Of a stretch of DNA of 44,841 bases, positions 28,577 through 36,564 are shown piece after piece. The DNA is from Alphaproteobacteria bacterium 46_93_T64 (GTDB lineage: Bacteria; Pseudomonadota; Alphaproteobacteria; Sneathiellales; Sneathiellaceae): NCBI GenBank assembly GCA_002163135.1, contig MAAN01000033.1, forward strand, positions 1 to 44,841, written 5' to 3'. The notes beneath the pieces were generated by a model, which was not told the DNA's origin, did no database searches, and was given only the letters and a program-made list of their open reading frames with translations. Made by a program: the position numbers and the translations under genes. How positions within the stretch are numbered: position 1 is the first letter of the stretch; each line of letters begins with the position of its first letter.

Positions 28577-29389
28577 ATGAAACCGAATCAGCACAGCGAA
28601 AAATTTGGATGCCTTAATCAGGCCGGACGTGTCTGGGCCGTCTCGTGCATCCATGGGGAAGCCGATAGGCTCAAACAGCTTCATGCAACGCTCAGCCAGC
28701 GCTGGCAACATGGCGACCGATTGGTGTATCTTGGCAATTACCTCGGACATGGCAGTGATACCAAGGGCGTACTTGATGAACTCCTCCGATATCGCATTGA
28801 CAGAATGTGCCTGCCTGGAATGGATGCGGGTGACATCGTTTTCTTACGTGGCGCACAAGAAGAAATGTTACGTAAACTCTTACAGATACAACTAGCCAGT
28901 GATCCAGCCGGCGTCCTCAACTGGATGGTCGATCACGGCCTTAAAGAAACCCTTAAGGCCTATGGCTCGAGCGAACAAGAGGCACGCGGATACTTAAGAG
29001 AAGGCATTCTTGCTACAACACGCTGGACATGCCGACTTCGCGACACAATTCAAAGCCATCCGGGCCATAACGACATTCTGATATCGCTACGGCGAGCGGC
29101 TTATACCATGAACGGCGAACTTTTGTTTGTACATGCCGGCATTGACCCAAGCAGACCTGTCACAGAGCAAACGGACACGTTCTGGTGGGGAAGCGGATAC
29201 TTCGACAAGATCGGCGAGCCATACTCCGGCTTCAGAAAAGTCATCCGAGGCTACGACCGTACACGCGGCGGCGTATTAGAGACAGACCACACCATCTCTC
29301 TGGACAGCGGCTGTGGCTTCTCAGGCCCGCTTACAGCGGCTTGCCTTACACTAGACGGCGAGATAGATGATTTGATCAGCTCAGATTGA
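28577..29389 (+). CDS. PPP-family metallophosphoesterase fold, probable pseudophosphatase
   Basis: The 270-residue protein follows the bacterial PPP serine/threonine phosphatase layout from end to end, but its metal ligands are mostly changed. The GDxHG motif reads SCIHGE (Asp to Cys24; H26 kept). GDxVDRG reads GNYLGHG (Asp to Asn54). GNHEEM reads GAQEEM (Asn to Ala93, His to Gln94). FVHAGI is intact (H186). The last GH reads GY (Y226), and LDSGCGFSG is kept. Four of the six metal-binding positions are lost, so phosphatase activity is unlikely. The fold might instead bind a ligand or protein partner. The reading frame is uninterrupted. It follows the carD terminator and ends 2 bp before the opposing M48 gene. 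Confidence 0.78.
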   Translation: MKPNQHSEKFGCLNQAGRVWAVSCIHGEADRLKQLHATLSQRWQHGDRLVYLGNYLGHGSDTKGVLDELLRYRIDRMCLPGMDAGDIVFLRGAQEEMLRKLLQIQLASDPAGVLNWMVDHGLKETLKAYGSSEQEARGYLREGILATTRWTCRLRDTIQSHPGHNDILISLRRAAYTMNGELLFVHAGIDPSRPVTEQTDTFWWGSGYFDKIGEPYSGFRKVIRGYDRTRGGVLETDHTISLDSGCGFSGPLTAACLTLDGEIDDLISSD

Positions 29390-29391
29390 TC

Positions 29392-30906
29392 TCATTCTTC
29401 AGTGGCATATTCCGGTAACTTGTAAACATCGCCTCGCCGAGGCTCATGCTCGAGGTAGGTTGGGTTCAACAACAAGAACAAGTCACGCTGCAATTTGGAT
29501 TCTGACATTCCATTAAGAAGATCACCAAGGTCGTTTCCATATCTGACTGTTTTAATATTCAATTTTATCTGCTTTACTTCCGCGGCCTCAGCATATCCTA
29601 CAGGACGAAAACTCTTAAAGCTTTCACGATACCGAGCCTCCAACTCTTTGTTTCGCTGGCGGGATTGATAAATAAAGCGGGCAACATTGTTATATCCAAA
29701 ATTGATAACAACTGCTGTGATGTAAGATTTCTTATTTCCTTTGTTGAGATTAAAACGCGTAATTGCCGCATTTGCGCCGCCAACCTGAATAGCGTGAACT
29801 TTTCCCGTTTTGGTATTTTTCATCCAAACTTGGCTCATATACTGAGCTGGCGTTAATTTCTGAAGACCTCTTGGGTCCATATCAAAAACCATTTGATTGC
29901 CGTTTCTATCCTTTGCAAAAACAGCACGAGAGGAATTGATCAACTGGAAACCGCGCGGGGCATCAAACGCAAGCCTCAAATCAGGATGAAGGAAATGCCG
30001 TCCTCTGATAACACCCTCTCTGATATCGTCTCCAAACAAAATCCCGTCAATATGCTCCAGAAACTCGGCTGTGCGATAATCGCGCTCTAAATCATCTTTT
30101 TTACTTTTGGCGTCCGCTTTGGCTCGCGAAATTCGATCTTCGGTCTGTGGATGGGAAGCAAAGAAATCAAACTGACCAGACTCGCCATCTTTACCTGCCA
30201 ATTTTTTTGAATATTCCGCATAATCTTCTAGCCGACCTAAGAAATCAGCCATGGCTTCTCTTGGGTATCCTGAAAGACCCAAATATTTAACGCCTAGCTG
30301 ATCTGCCTCATACTCCTGATCACGAGAGTAATCAGCAAGAAATAGTCCACCAACAGTTTGGCCGAGCTTGAATATTTCCGAACTTTGCGTAAGCACTCCC
30401 GCGATGGCGCCAAGTATTCCTATGCCGGTTGCACGAGACTGACGTCCTGCACCATGCCGTGCAATCACATGCCCTACTTCGTGGGCCAGTACTCCAGCAA
30501 CTTCCGCCTCATTATTGGCAAGAGCGAGAAGGCCGCGCGTGACATAGACATAACCGCCGGGCAGAGCAAAAGCATTTACTGCGGGGGTGTTTAGAACTGT
30601 CACCTGCCAGGGGTCATTTTTTTGCTTGGTGACGAACGCAATACGAAGAACTATATCGAGAATATAATCGTTCAGCCCTTCTTGAGTATACTCACCCCCA
30701 TATTGAGCCACAATTCGCTTATGCTGCTGGGCCCCAACTGCCTTGTCATCCTTAGGCTCAAATATCGAAAACAGATCCGCAACGTTGTCACTGTCTGCAG
30801 CCTGAACTGAAGCAGAGACCCCGGTCACCGCTAAAACAACGGACAGAAGCAGTAATTTTCTTGCAATCATTGCCAACAGATTTTTGACTGTGATCTGATC
30901 CCACAT
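29392..30906 (-). CDS. periplasmic M48-family zinc metalloprotease, BepA-like
   Basis: A 504-residue secreted protease of the M48 group, probably acting in envelope quality control. The signal segment is ARKLLLLSVVLAVTGVSASVQA; the zinc motif HEVGH is at 142-146, and the third ligand lies in DYSRDQEYEADQLGVKYL. ASHPQTEDRI follows, as in BepA/LoiP-type proteases. Beyond about residue 270 comes a C-terminal region without TPR repeats, ending in a LysM-like stretch (VRYGNDLGDLL ... GDVYKLPE). The ATG at 30906 has AGGAG eight bases upstream, inside the end of the preceding gene; an internal ATG at 30870 would also give a signal peptide. It directly follows the SNase-like gene (TAAATG), suggesting translational coupling. 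Confidence 0.9.
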   Translation of the reverse strand: MWDQITVKNLLAMIARKLLLLSVVLAVTGVSASVQAADSDNVADLFSIFEPKDDKAVGAQQHKRIVAQYGGEYTQEGLNDYILDIVLRIAFVTKQKNDPWQVTVLNTPAVNAFALPGGYVYVTRGLLALANNEAEVAGVLAHEVGHVIARHGAGRQSRATGIGILGAIAGVLTQSSEIFKLGQTVGGLFLADYSRDQEYEADQLGVKYLGLSGYPREAMADFLGRLEDYAEYSKKLAGKDGESGQFDFFASHPQTEDRISRAKADAKSKKDDLERDYRTAEFLEHIDGILFGDDIREGVIRGRHFLHPDLRLAFDAPRGFQLINSSRAVFAKDRNGNQMVFDMDPRGLQKLTPAQYMSQVWMKNTKTGKVHAIQVGGANAAITRFNLNKGNKKSYITAVVINFGYNNVARFIYQSRQRNKELEARYRESFKSFRPVGYAEAAEVKQIKLNIKTVRYGNDLGDLLNGMSESKLQRDLFLLLNPTYLEHEPRRGDVYKLPEYATEE

Positions 30907-31677
30907 TTATTTTGCTCCTATCAATTTGGCTTCAATATCCGAAAATTCGACCTGCTCAGGATAGTAGAGTTCCAAATAGGGGCCATTATAAGACCTCAAC
31001 TGTCCACGTATACTTATCCACTTATTCTCTAACGTGTCCAAATTCCAGTCCTTGCCCTTAAAATTACGTTTATAATTTGGCAAAATTGCGACTGTAAAAT
31101 CTGTTCTCCAATCCTCCCCAAAATTCAGATAAGTCGTACCCCGAACTTTACGCACACTTACTACTTTGCCATGAACAATATGAAATCCATTAAAGTTCGA
31201 TAGTTCCATCACCTCCTGGACAGTCTCCACATGAACATAACGCCAGACACCGTGTTTCTTCTCCTGCGCCTGCCTTTCAGCTTCCAGAAGTTGCTTCTTC
31301 AAATTTAACGGATAAGGCCCAGCACCTTGCCATAAGGCGGTACCTCTAGATATCCAATAACTTTGAAGCCAACCGATACCATCAACCAGGATTTTTCCTC
31401 GTAGATCCCCATAACGATTAGTTTTGTACTGCGGCTCATGGAAATCAGATTGATCTAACTTAATCTGTTTTCCGATTAGGCGCTCAAAGGATACATCGCG
31501 CTCGCTCCAGAACAACTCAGATAAAGAAAACACCTTTCCTTGATCCGTATAAACAGCATTTTTGTCGATCTCTTTAATGGTGTCACTTCCAGCGCTTACC
31601 GGAGCAATAAACACAAAAATCGCGCCTACAAGACAGGCCATCTTGGATAAAAAACGTACCGAAAAATCCAAACTCAA
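30907..31677 (-). CDS. exported thermonuclease-like (SNase-fold) protein, likely inactive
   Basis: The 256-residue protein has a signal segment (about residues 8-29) and a central region resembling the staphylococcal nuclease fold: NRYGDLRGKILVDGIGW, then WISRGTALW and LLEAERQAQEKKHGVWR, the usual SNase end. The active-site pattern DRYGR is changed to NRYGD, so nuclease activity is doubtful. A second beta-rich part follows (HIVHGKVVSVRKVRGTTYLNFG). The start is a TTG at 31677, chosen because it gives a basic N-region before the hydrophobic core; an ATG at 31641 is the alternative. Its stop codon abuts the M48 protease start, so the two may act together in the periplasm. Confidence 0.7.
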   Translation of the reverse strand: MSLDFSVRFLSKMACLVGAIFVFIAPVSAGSDTIKEIDKNAVYTDQGKVFSLSELFWSERDVSFERLIGKQIKLDQSDFHEPQYKTNRYGDLRGKILVDGIGWLQSYWISRGTALWQGAGPYPLNLKKQLLEAERQAQEKKHGVWRYVHVETVQEVMELSNFNGFHIVHGKVVSVRKVRGTTYLNFGEDWRTDFTVAILPNYKRNFKGKDWNLDTLENKWISIRGQLRSYNGPYLELYYPEQVEFSDIEAKLIGAK

Positions 31678-31850
31678 TCTCTCTATTCATTAAATACCGA
31701 ATTCGAAATGAGCATAACAGAATCCTATTTGGATCGTGCAGTTTATATTTAACACTAAATATATGTATTGAATATTTTTTACATTTTATATTGATGTTTT
31801 CCATATAATTCATACATTAAGGAAATTGAGATTCTTGAAAGCAGTAAATT
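31678..31850. promoter_or_regulatory. AT-rich divergent control region upstream of cysH
   Basis: A perfect TATAAT sits at 31804-31809, 42 bp before the cysH start, but no good -35 is spaced from it. Loosely related ATGTATTGAAT (31763-31773) and ATTCATACAT (31808-31817) form an imperfect inverted pair. This may be the regulated cysH promoter; I cannot name the regulator. Confidence 0.3.
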
Positions 31851-32600
31851 ATGTCTTCACAATCGACTATTCCAACGACCGAAACACTAGCAGCACGACT
31901 ACGCGGTAACTACGGCCACATGGACGGGACGGCCTTGCTAGAGGCTCTCCTGGAGAGCGAGCTCGGCGGCAAAATAATGATGACATCCTCATTTGGGGCT
32001 GAAGCTGTTGTACTTCTGGATCTGGTCGCGAAAGTCGACCCTACGATTCCTGTGATCTTTCTCGACACACGGCGCCTGTTTGGTGAAACACTCCGTTATC
32101 AACGCCAAATCACCGAGCTACTTGGTCTGGAAGATGTTAGAATTATCAGGCCAGATACAGGGCACTTGGAAAACATTGATCCCGACGATATGCTTTTCAC
32201 AAAAGATACAGACCAATGCTGTGAGATCCGCAAAGTTCTGCCGCTAAATGCTGCATTGGAGACGTTGCAAGACGCTGGCTTCATTGGATGGATTACGGGC
32301 CGAAAACGTTTTCAATCGGGTATTCGAAGTGACTTGGACGTGATTGAGGCGTCTGATAATTTCGTAAAAATAAATCCCCTCGCCCAATGGACTGATGCAG
32401 ATATTAAAGACGCCTTTTTGGCAAAAAATCTTCCGCCCCATCCCTTGGTTGCAGATGGCTTCAAGTCAATCGGCTGCATGCCTTGCACTGAACGTACGCC
32501 AGATGGCCTTGATGCAAGAGCAGGCCGATGGGCAGGCCAAGGGAAAACTGAATGCGGCATTCATATAGATTTGAAGAATACCGTATTCAGCATTAATTAA
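31851..32600 (+). CDS. cysH: adenylyl-sulfate (APS) reductase CysH
   Basis: CysH reduces activated sulfate to sulfite in sulfur assimilation. The 249-residue protein has the cysteine pairs C123-C124 (DQCCEIRK) and C209/C212 (GCMPC) that bind a [4Fe-4S] cluster in APS-type enzymes, and the catalytic Cys C235 in KTECGIH. PAPS-specific enzymes lack the two Cys pairs, so APS is the predicted substrate. PP-motif-like SSFGAEAVVLLDL lies near residue 46. It precedes the DUF2849-cysI-DUF934 run by 125 bp of AT-rich sequence, which holds a second promoter candidate. Confidence 0.95.
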   Translation: MSSQSTIPTTETLAARLRGNYGHMDGTALLEALLESELGGKIMMTSSFGAEAVVLLDLVAKVDPTIPVIFLDTRRLFGETLRYQRQITELLGLEDVRIIRPDTGHLENIDPDDMLFTKDTDQCCEIRKVLPLNAALETLQDAGFIGWITGRKRFQSGIRSDLDVIEASDNFVKINPLAQWTDADIKDAFLAKNLPPHPLVADGFKSIGCMPCTERTPDGLDARAGRWAGQGKTECGIHIDLKNTVFSIN

Positions 32601-32640
32601 ACATAAAAATAGTGTTATTTAAAATTAAACTACATTTTTC

Positions 32641-32705
32641 TTGCGTAATTAAATTATTATCCTATATATTCTAAACAACATGTAATTCGCCGATTTGTTT
32701 TCGGC
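32641..32705 (+). promoter_or_regulatory. candidate promoter and leader hairpin before DUF2849-cysI-DUF934
   Basis: TTGCGT (32641-32646) is followed by TATATT (32665-32670) at an 18-nt spacing, or TATATA at 16. The short leader then contains a 5-bp hairpin, GCCGA/TCGGC (32689-32693 and 32701-32705). This suggests the sulfite reductase genes can be transcribed separately from cysH. Confidence 0.35.
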
Positions 32706-32725
32706 TATGGATGAGGAGAAAATCG

Positions 32726-33046
32726 ATGACATTGCAGGTATACACTGCGTCTTTACTCAAAGAAGGTCTGGTCGCCTATCTATGTATCGATACTGAAGGT
32801 TCTTACTGGTCCACAGATTTGAACAAGGCAGCTACAGCTGAAACTGACCAAGCCGAAACTCTGAAATCTCTTGCCGAACAAGCGGAACGAGAGAACATTG
32901 TAATTGCCGCCTATGCGGTCGATGTTGAACTCACAGAGAACGGTACAAGGCCTCTTGAAAATCGTGAACGTATTCGGGCTTACGGTCCAACGATTACATT
33001 GCCGCAGTCATCCGACACAAAGCAAGCGATTGTGCGTGCGGCTTAA
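32726..33046 (+). CDS. DUF2849 protein of the sulfite reductase cluster
   Basis: A 106-residue protein, recognised by TLQVYTASLLKEGLVAYL, the central WSTDLNKAATAE, and RERIRAYGPTI at the end. Genes of this family almost always precede cysI in Alphaproteobacteria. The function is unproven; a small accessory role in sulfite reductase assembly or sulfur transfer is conjecture. The ATG at 32726 has GAGGAG upstream; an ATG at 32711 would bury that site, so it is less likely. Confidence 0.88.
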   Translation: MTLQVYTASLLKEGLVAYLCIDTEGSYWSTDLNKAATAETDQAETLKSLAEQAERENIVIAAYAVDVELTENGTRPLENRERIRAYGPTITLPQSSDTKQAIVRAA

Positions 33047-33077
33047 TTTTATACGTCCTTCTATTTGAGCTAGAAAA

Positions 33078-34730
33078 ATGTATCAATATTCCCAAGATGA
33101 TCATCAACTCCTTCAGGAGCGAGTGAGCCAATTTCGTGATCAAGTCTCTCGGCGCCTAAAAGGTGATTTGTCAGAGGACGAATTTAAACAACAGCGTTTG
33201 CGCAATGGCCTGTATCTTCAACTGCACGCCTATATGCTGCGTGTCGCTGTTCCTTATGGATTGCTGTCCTCAGAACAAATGCGCACCCTTGCACATATCG
33301 CGAGAACATATGACCGCGGCTATGGACATTTCAGTACCCGCCAGAATATTCAATATAACTGGCCAAAACTGGAAGATGTTCCGAAAATACTCGATGATTT
33401 AGCCGCTGTAGAGATGCACGCTATTCAAACAAGTGGTAACTGCATTCGGAACACAACGTCTGATCCGCTTGCCGGTGTTGCGAGAGATGAGATTGCTGAT
33501 CCACGCCCCTACTGTGAACTGATCCGCCAATGGTCAACATTCCACCCGGAATTCAATTTCCTGCCGCGCAAATTTAAGATTGCCGTCAGTGGCGCCATTC
33601 ATGACCGTGCGGCCGTAGCTGTACATGACATCGGAATTCGGTTGATCAAGAAGGACGCAGGCGAGTTAGGACTGGAAATTTATGTAGGCGGTGGGCTCGG
33701 GCGTACACCTATGATCGGTAAACTGATCCGCGATTTCTTGCCTCCTCACGATATGCTGACATATCTGGAAGCGATCTTGCGGGTGTACAACAAACTCGGT
33801 CGCCGGGATAACTTGTATAAGGCTCGGATCAAAATCCTTGTTCATGAAACAGGTGAAGAGAAATTCCGTGAATTGGTAGAAGCTGAATGGCAAGAAGTTA
33901 AAGAGAGCAAATTGCGCTTGCGCGATGAAGACATCAAAAACATTCAAGCGCACTTCAAGGATCCTGATTACGAAAATTTGAGTGATTTTGACAGTGACTT
34001 TGATAAAGAACTCATCAGCGATCCAGATTTTGCCAAATGGGCTGACAACAATCTCGAGCTTCATAAACAAGATGGCTACAGAGTTGTATATCTGTCTCTA
34101 AAATCAAAGAACCAGCCAACTGGCGATGTAACAGCAGATCAAATGGACGCCATTGCTGATTTGGCTGATAAATACAGCCATGGTGCAATTCGCTCTACGC
34201 ATAGACAAAATCTTGTCCTTTCGGATGTGCGCTTGAAAGATCTTCACAGTCTGTGGGGTGAACTAAAGACTTTGGATCTTGCAACACCGAACTACAATCA
34301 TCTGACTGATATTATTTCATGCCCCGGTATGGATTATTGCGCGCTTGCAACAGCACGTTCTATTCCAATTGCACAGGCACTTACAGAACGTTTTGACACC
34401 TATGATTACGTGAATGATCTGGGCGATATCAGCTTGAATATATCCGGCTGCATTAACGCCTGCGGTCATCATCATGTGGCCAACATAGGCATTCTGGGCG
34501 TGAATAAAAAGGGCGTAGAAGTGTATCAGATCACCCTTGGCGGAAGCGCTCGGGAAGACGCCTCGATTGGGAAGATTATTGGCCCTGCTTTTACCGCAGA
34601 CAAAATTGTCCAGGCAATCGCAGACTTGCTCGATGTGTATCTTGAAAATCGTGAAGACCCAGAAGAGACTTTTTTGACAGCATACAGACGTTTAGGACCA
34701 GCCCCGTTCAAGGAGAAACTCTATGGGTAA
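33078..34730 (+). CDS. cysI: assimilatory sulfite reductase hemoprotein (CysI-type)
   Basis: The 550-residue enzyme reduces sulfite to sulfide with siroheme and a [4Fe-4S] cluster. The cluster cysteines are C415 and C421 (SCPGMDYCALATARS) and C458 and C462 (NISGCINACGHHH). The substrate-binding part includes YGHFSTRQNIQYNWP and QTSGNCIRNTTSDPLAG, and the second half-repeat includes YSHGAIRSTHRQNLVL. A nitrite reductase is the main alternative, but the neighbours are all sulfur genes. The gene overlaps the DUF934 start by 8 bp. No flavoprotein partner (CysJ) is nearby, so electrons may come from a ferredoxin or an unlinked reductase. Confidence 0.95.
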   Translation: MYQYSQDDHQLLQERVSQFRDQVSRRLKGDLSEDEFKQQRLRNGLYLQLHAYMLRVAVPYGLLSSEQMRTLAHIARTYDRGYGHFSTRQNIQYNWPKLEDVPKILDDLAAVEMHAIQTSGNCIRNTTSDPLAGVARDEIADPRPYCELIRQWSTFHPEFNFLPRKFKIAVSGAIHDRAAVAVHDIGIRLIKKDAGELGLEIYVGGGLGRTPMIGKLIRDFLPPHDMLTYLEAILRVYNKLGRRDNLYKARIKILVHETGEEKFRELVEAEWQEVKESKLRLRDEDIKNIQAHFKDPDYENLSDFDSDFDKELISDPDFAKWADNNLELHKQDGYRVVYLSLKSKNQPTGDVTADQMDAIADLADKYSHGAIRSTHRQNLVLSDVRLKDLHSLWGELKTLDLATPNYNHLTDIISCPGMDYCALATARSIPIAQALTERFDTYDYVNDLGDISLNISGCINACGHHHVANIGILGVNKKGVEVYQITLGGSAREDASIGKIIGPAFTADKIVQAIADLLDVYLENREDPEETFLTAYRRLGPAPFKEKLYG

Positions 34731-35211
34731 CTTCATCAAAGATCGTAAGCCACAAGACGATCCTTGGACTCCCTATACTGGGCTCGAAGATGTAGATAAC
34801 TTGCCGACAGGTGACGTTTATGTGCCTTTTGAGGAATGGCAATCGCAAAAAGAAGCTCTAAAGCTTCGTAACAACCGCCTTGGTGTCATCCTTGAAAATA
34901 CAGATGATGTCGCGGAGCTTGTGCCAGATTTTGACAGACTTGATCTCGTAGTGTTGCAGTTCCCCAAAATGGCGGATGGCAGAGCGTTCACTCAAGCAAA
35001 GTTGTTACGTGAACGTTACGGATATACTGGTGAAATTCGCGCTGTTGGCGATGTCCTTCATGATCAGGTTTTCTACATGCAACGATGCGGCTTTAATGCT
35101 TTTGAAATGCGACCTGACCAAGACATTCCAACGGTCCTCCATGCGTTTGACGAAATGACTGTAACGTATCAGCCTTCAGCAGATGAAGAACTCCCTATCT
35201 GGAGACGCTGA
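34723..35211 (+). CDS. DUF934 protein of the sulfite reductase cluster
   Basis: The 162-residue protein has the DUF934 pattern: DVYVPFEEWQ, then LVVLQFPKMADGRAFTQAKLLRERYGYTGEIRAVGDVLHDQVFYMQRCGFNAFEM and DEMTVTYQ at the end. It is a steady partner of cysI in Proteobacteria and is often labelled as an uncharacterised sulfite reductase companion. No activity is known. It overlaps cysI by 8 bp, so its level is probably tied to CysI. Confidence 0.9.
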   Translation: MGNFIKDRKPQDDPWTPYTGLEDVDNLPTGDVYVPFEEWQSQKEALKLRNNRLGVILENTDDVAELVPDFDRLDLVVLQFPKMADGRAFTQAKLLRERYGYTGEIRAVGDVLHDQVFYMQRCGFNAFEMRPDQDIPTVLHAFDEMTVTYQPSADEELPIWRR

Positions 35212-35266
35212 CGCCGATGTTCCCCCGATGTGGAATGTCCTCTCCAATTAGGCGTTTCACACTGCT

Positions 35267-35306
35267 AAAACACCTGAGCTCGCCCCCTTTTGCTCAGGTG
35301 TTTTTT
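35267..35306. terminator. terminator between the sulfur genes and the YHS gene
   Basis: An 11-bp perfect stem (AACACCTGAGC at 35269-35279, GCTCAGGTGTT at 35292-35302) closes a 12-nt C/T-rich loop and is followed by T6. The reverse strand also gives a T4 run, so it can serve the convergent YHS gene as well. Confidence 0.9.
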
Positions 35307-35326
35307 ATTGCCGTTTCTGCTGCGAA

Positions 35327-35794
35327 TTAGAGTGATTTTCTAATGTTTGGCCAATGGCCATTGGCCGATTTGATGTATCCAGAAATATTTTGTTCCCAAG
35401 TATTTTGAACGCCTTTTGAGTAATTCAAATACAGCTTACCGTCTACAATCTTCCAAGCCTCCGGATCGATGCTCGCTGTAGCTCCAATTGCGACAGCATA
35501 GGCACAATATCCCCCATATTGCGGCGCAAATTTTTCTGGATTATCTGAGAATGCTTGTTTATTGGCGGCTGAAGAAAACAGCCATTCTACATCCTGCCAC
35601 TTGACGCTATGACCACTTGTTCCTTCAACTGCCTTGCTATCCTTGAAATAAGAAACAACATCATATCCTTCTGCCGCCACACCAAAAAGGCTGCTTCTAT
35701 ATGGCCCCTGCAGATCAGCTGCAGATGCAATTCCCGAGACCAAAAGACCTGAAATAAACAACAAAACTGTATAGAGTTTACGGAAACTATTCAT
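35327..35794 (-). CDS. exported YHS-domain protein
   Basis: The 155-residue protein has a signal peptide (about residues 1-25, LLFISGLLVSGIASA) and a YHS-like domain. It includes VAAEGYDVVSYF, WLFSSAANKQAFSDNPEKFAPQYGGYCAYAVAIGATASIDPEAWKI and DGKLYLNYS. This secreted YHS type is common in marine proteobacteria and may bind a metal through the single cysteine region. Function is unknown. The ATG at 35794 is preceded by AGAGGG; a GTG at 35800 is in frame. Confidence 0.85.
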   Translation of the reverse strand: MNSFRKLYTVLLFISGLLVSGIASAADLQGPYRSSLFGVAAEGYDVVSYFKDSKAVEGTSGHSVKWQDVEWLFSSAANKQAFSDNPEKFAPQYGGYCAYAVAIGATASIDPEAWKIVDGKLYLNYSKGVQNTWEQNISGYIKSANGHWPNIRKSL

Positions 35795-35882
35795 CGACAC
35801 ACCCTCTCATTATTACGTTATATGCCCTATTATAAGGGAAAGGGCGATGACATGCTTCTGACAGTACCGTGAACAAGGCGTG

Positions 35883-36527
35883 CTATACTGGATCGGGCCT
35901 AAACAGCAACGAAAGAGCTCCACCGGCCACGAACCCGCCCAGATGAGCCGCCCACGAAATAGTTGCGTCGCCCCCTGTCAGCATCTGCCCAAGAGGTGAC
36001 AAACCGATCACTAGATTTACGCCCATCATAACGGCAGCAAAAGCGACGACTTTTTGCAATCCATATTTTGGAAACATCAAGCGCATAGTCGCTCCCATCA
36101 TCCCAAACACAGCGCCTGAGGCACCATAGAGATATCCACCTCCGGCATCGTATGAGACAAAATACTCACTAAAAGCACCGGCCCAGCCGCAGAGTAAAAA
36201 CAGCGAGATAAACGTCGCGACACCAAAATGCCTTTCAACCATGGCTCCAAAAGCTAAAAGCATGAAGGCATTGATTAATAAATGCATGAAATCATCATGC
36301 AAAAACATGTGGCTAGTCGCTGTAAAAAATAAGGCTGCGATCCCCCCACCCGTTGGGGTCTGGAGGATTGCGGTCGACGTCGCAATATCAAATGAAAGAT
36401 TTGCGTAGAACCAATCTCTCGTCGCGGGTTCTGTTACCAGCAACAGAATATGAACACCGATCAGAGTGGCCACCAGATATTTTGTAACTGGCGGTGCATT
36501 AAAGGCCGGTTCTTCTGATTTTTCCAA
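35883..36527 (-). CDS. rhomboid-family intramembrane serine protease
   Basis: The 214-residue membrane protein has about six hydrophobic segments and the rhomboid hallmarks: H82xxxN86 (MHLLINAFM), the catalytic serine S137 in GASGAVFG, and the catalytic histidine H195 in SWAAHLGGF. Both catalytic residues are present, so it should be active on membrane-embedded substrates, which are unknown. It starts 37 bp after the CoA-transferase stop on the same strand. Confidence 0.93.
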   Translation of the reverse strand: MEKSEEPAFNAPPVTKYLVATLIGVHILLLVTEPATRDWFYANLSFDIATSTAILQTPTGGGIAALFFTATSHMFLHDDFMHLLINAFMLLAFGAMVERHFGVATFISLFLLCGWAGAFSEYFVSYDAGGGYLYGASGAVFGMMGATMRLMFPKYGLQKVVAFAAVMMGVNLVIGLSPLGQMLTGGDATISWAAHLGGFVAGGALSLLFRPDPV

Positions 36528-36564
36528 AATTTCACCTACTCATAACTAACGACACATCAAGCGT

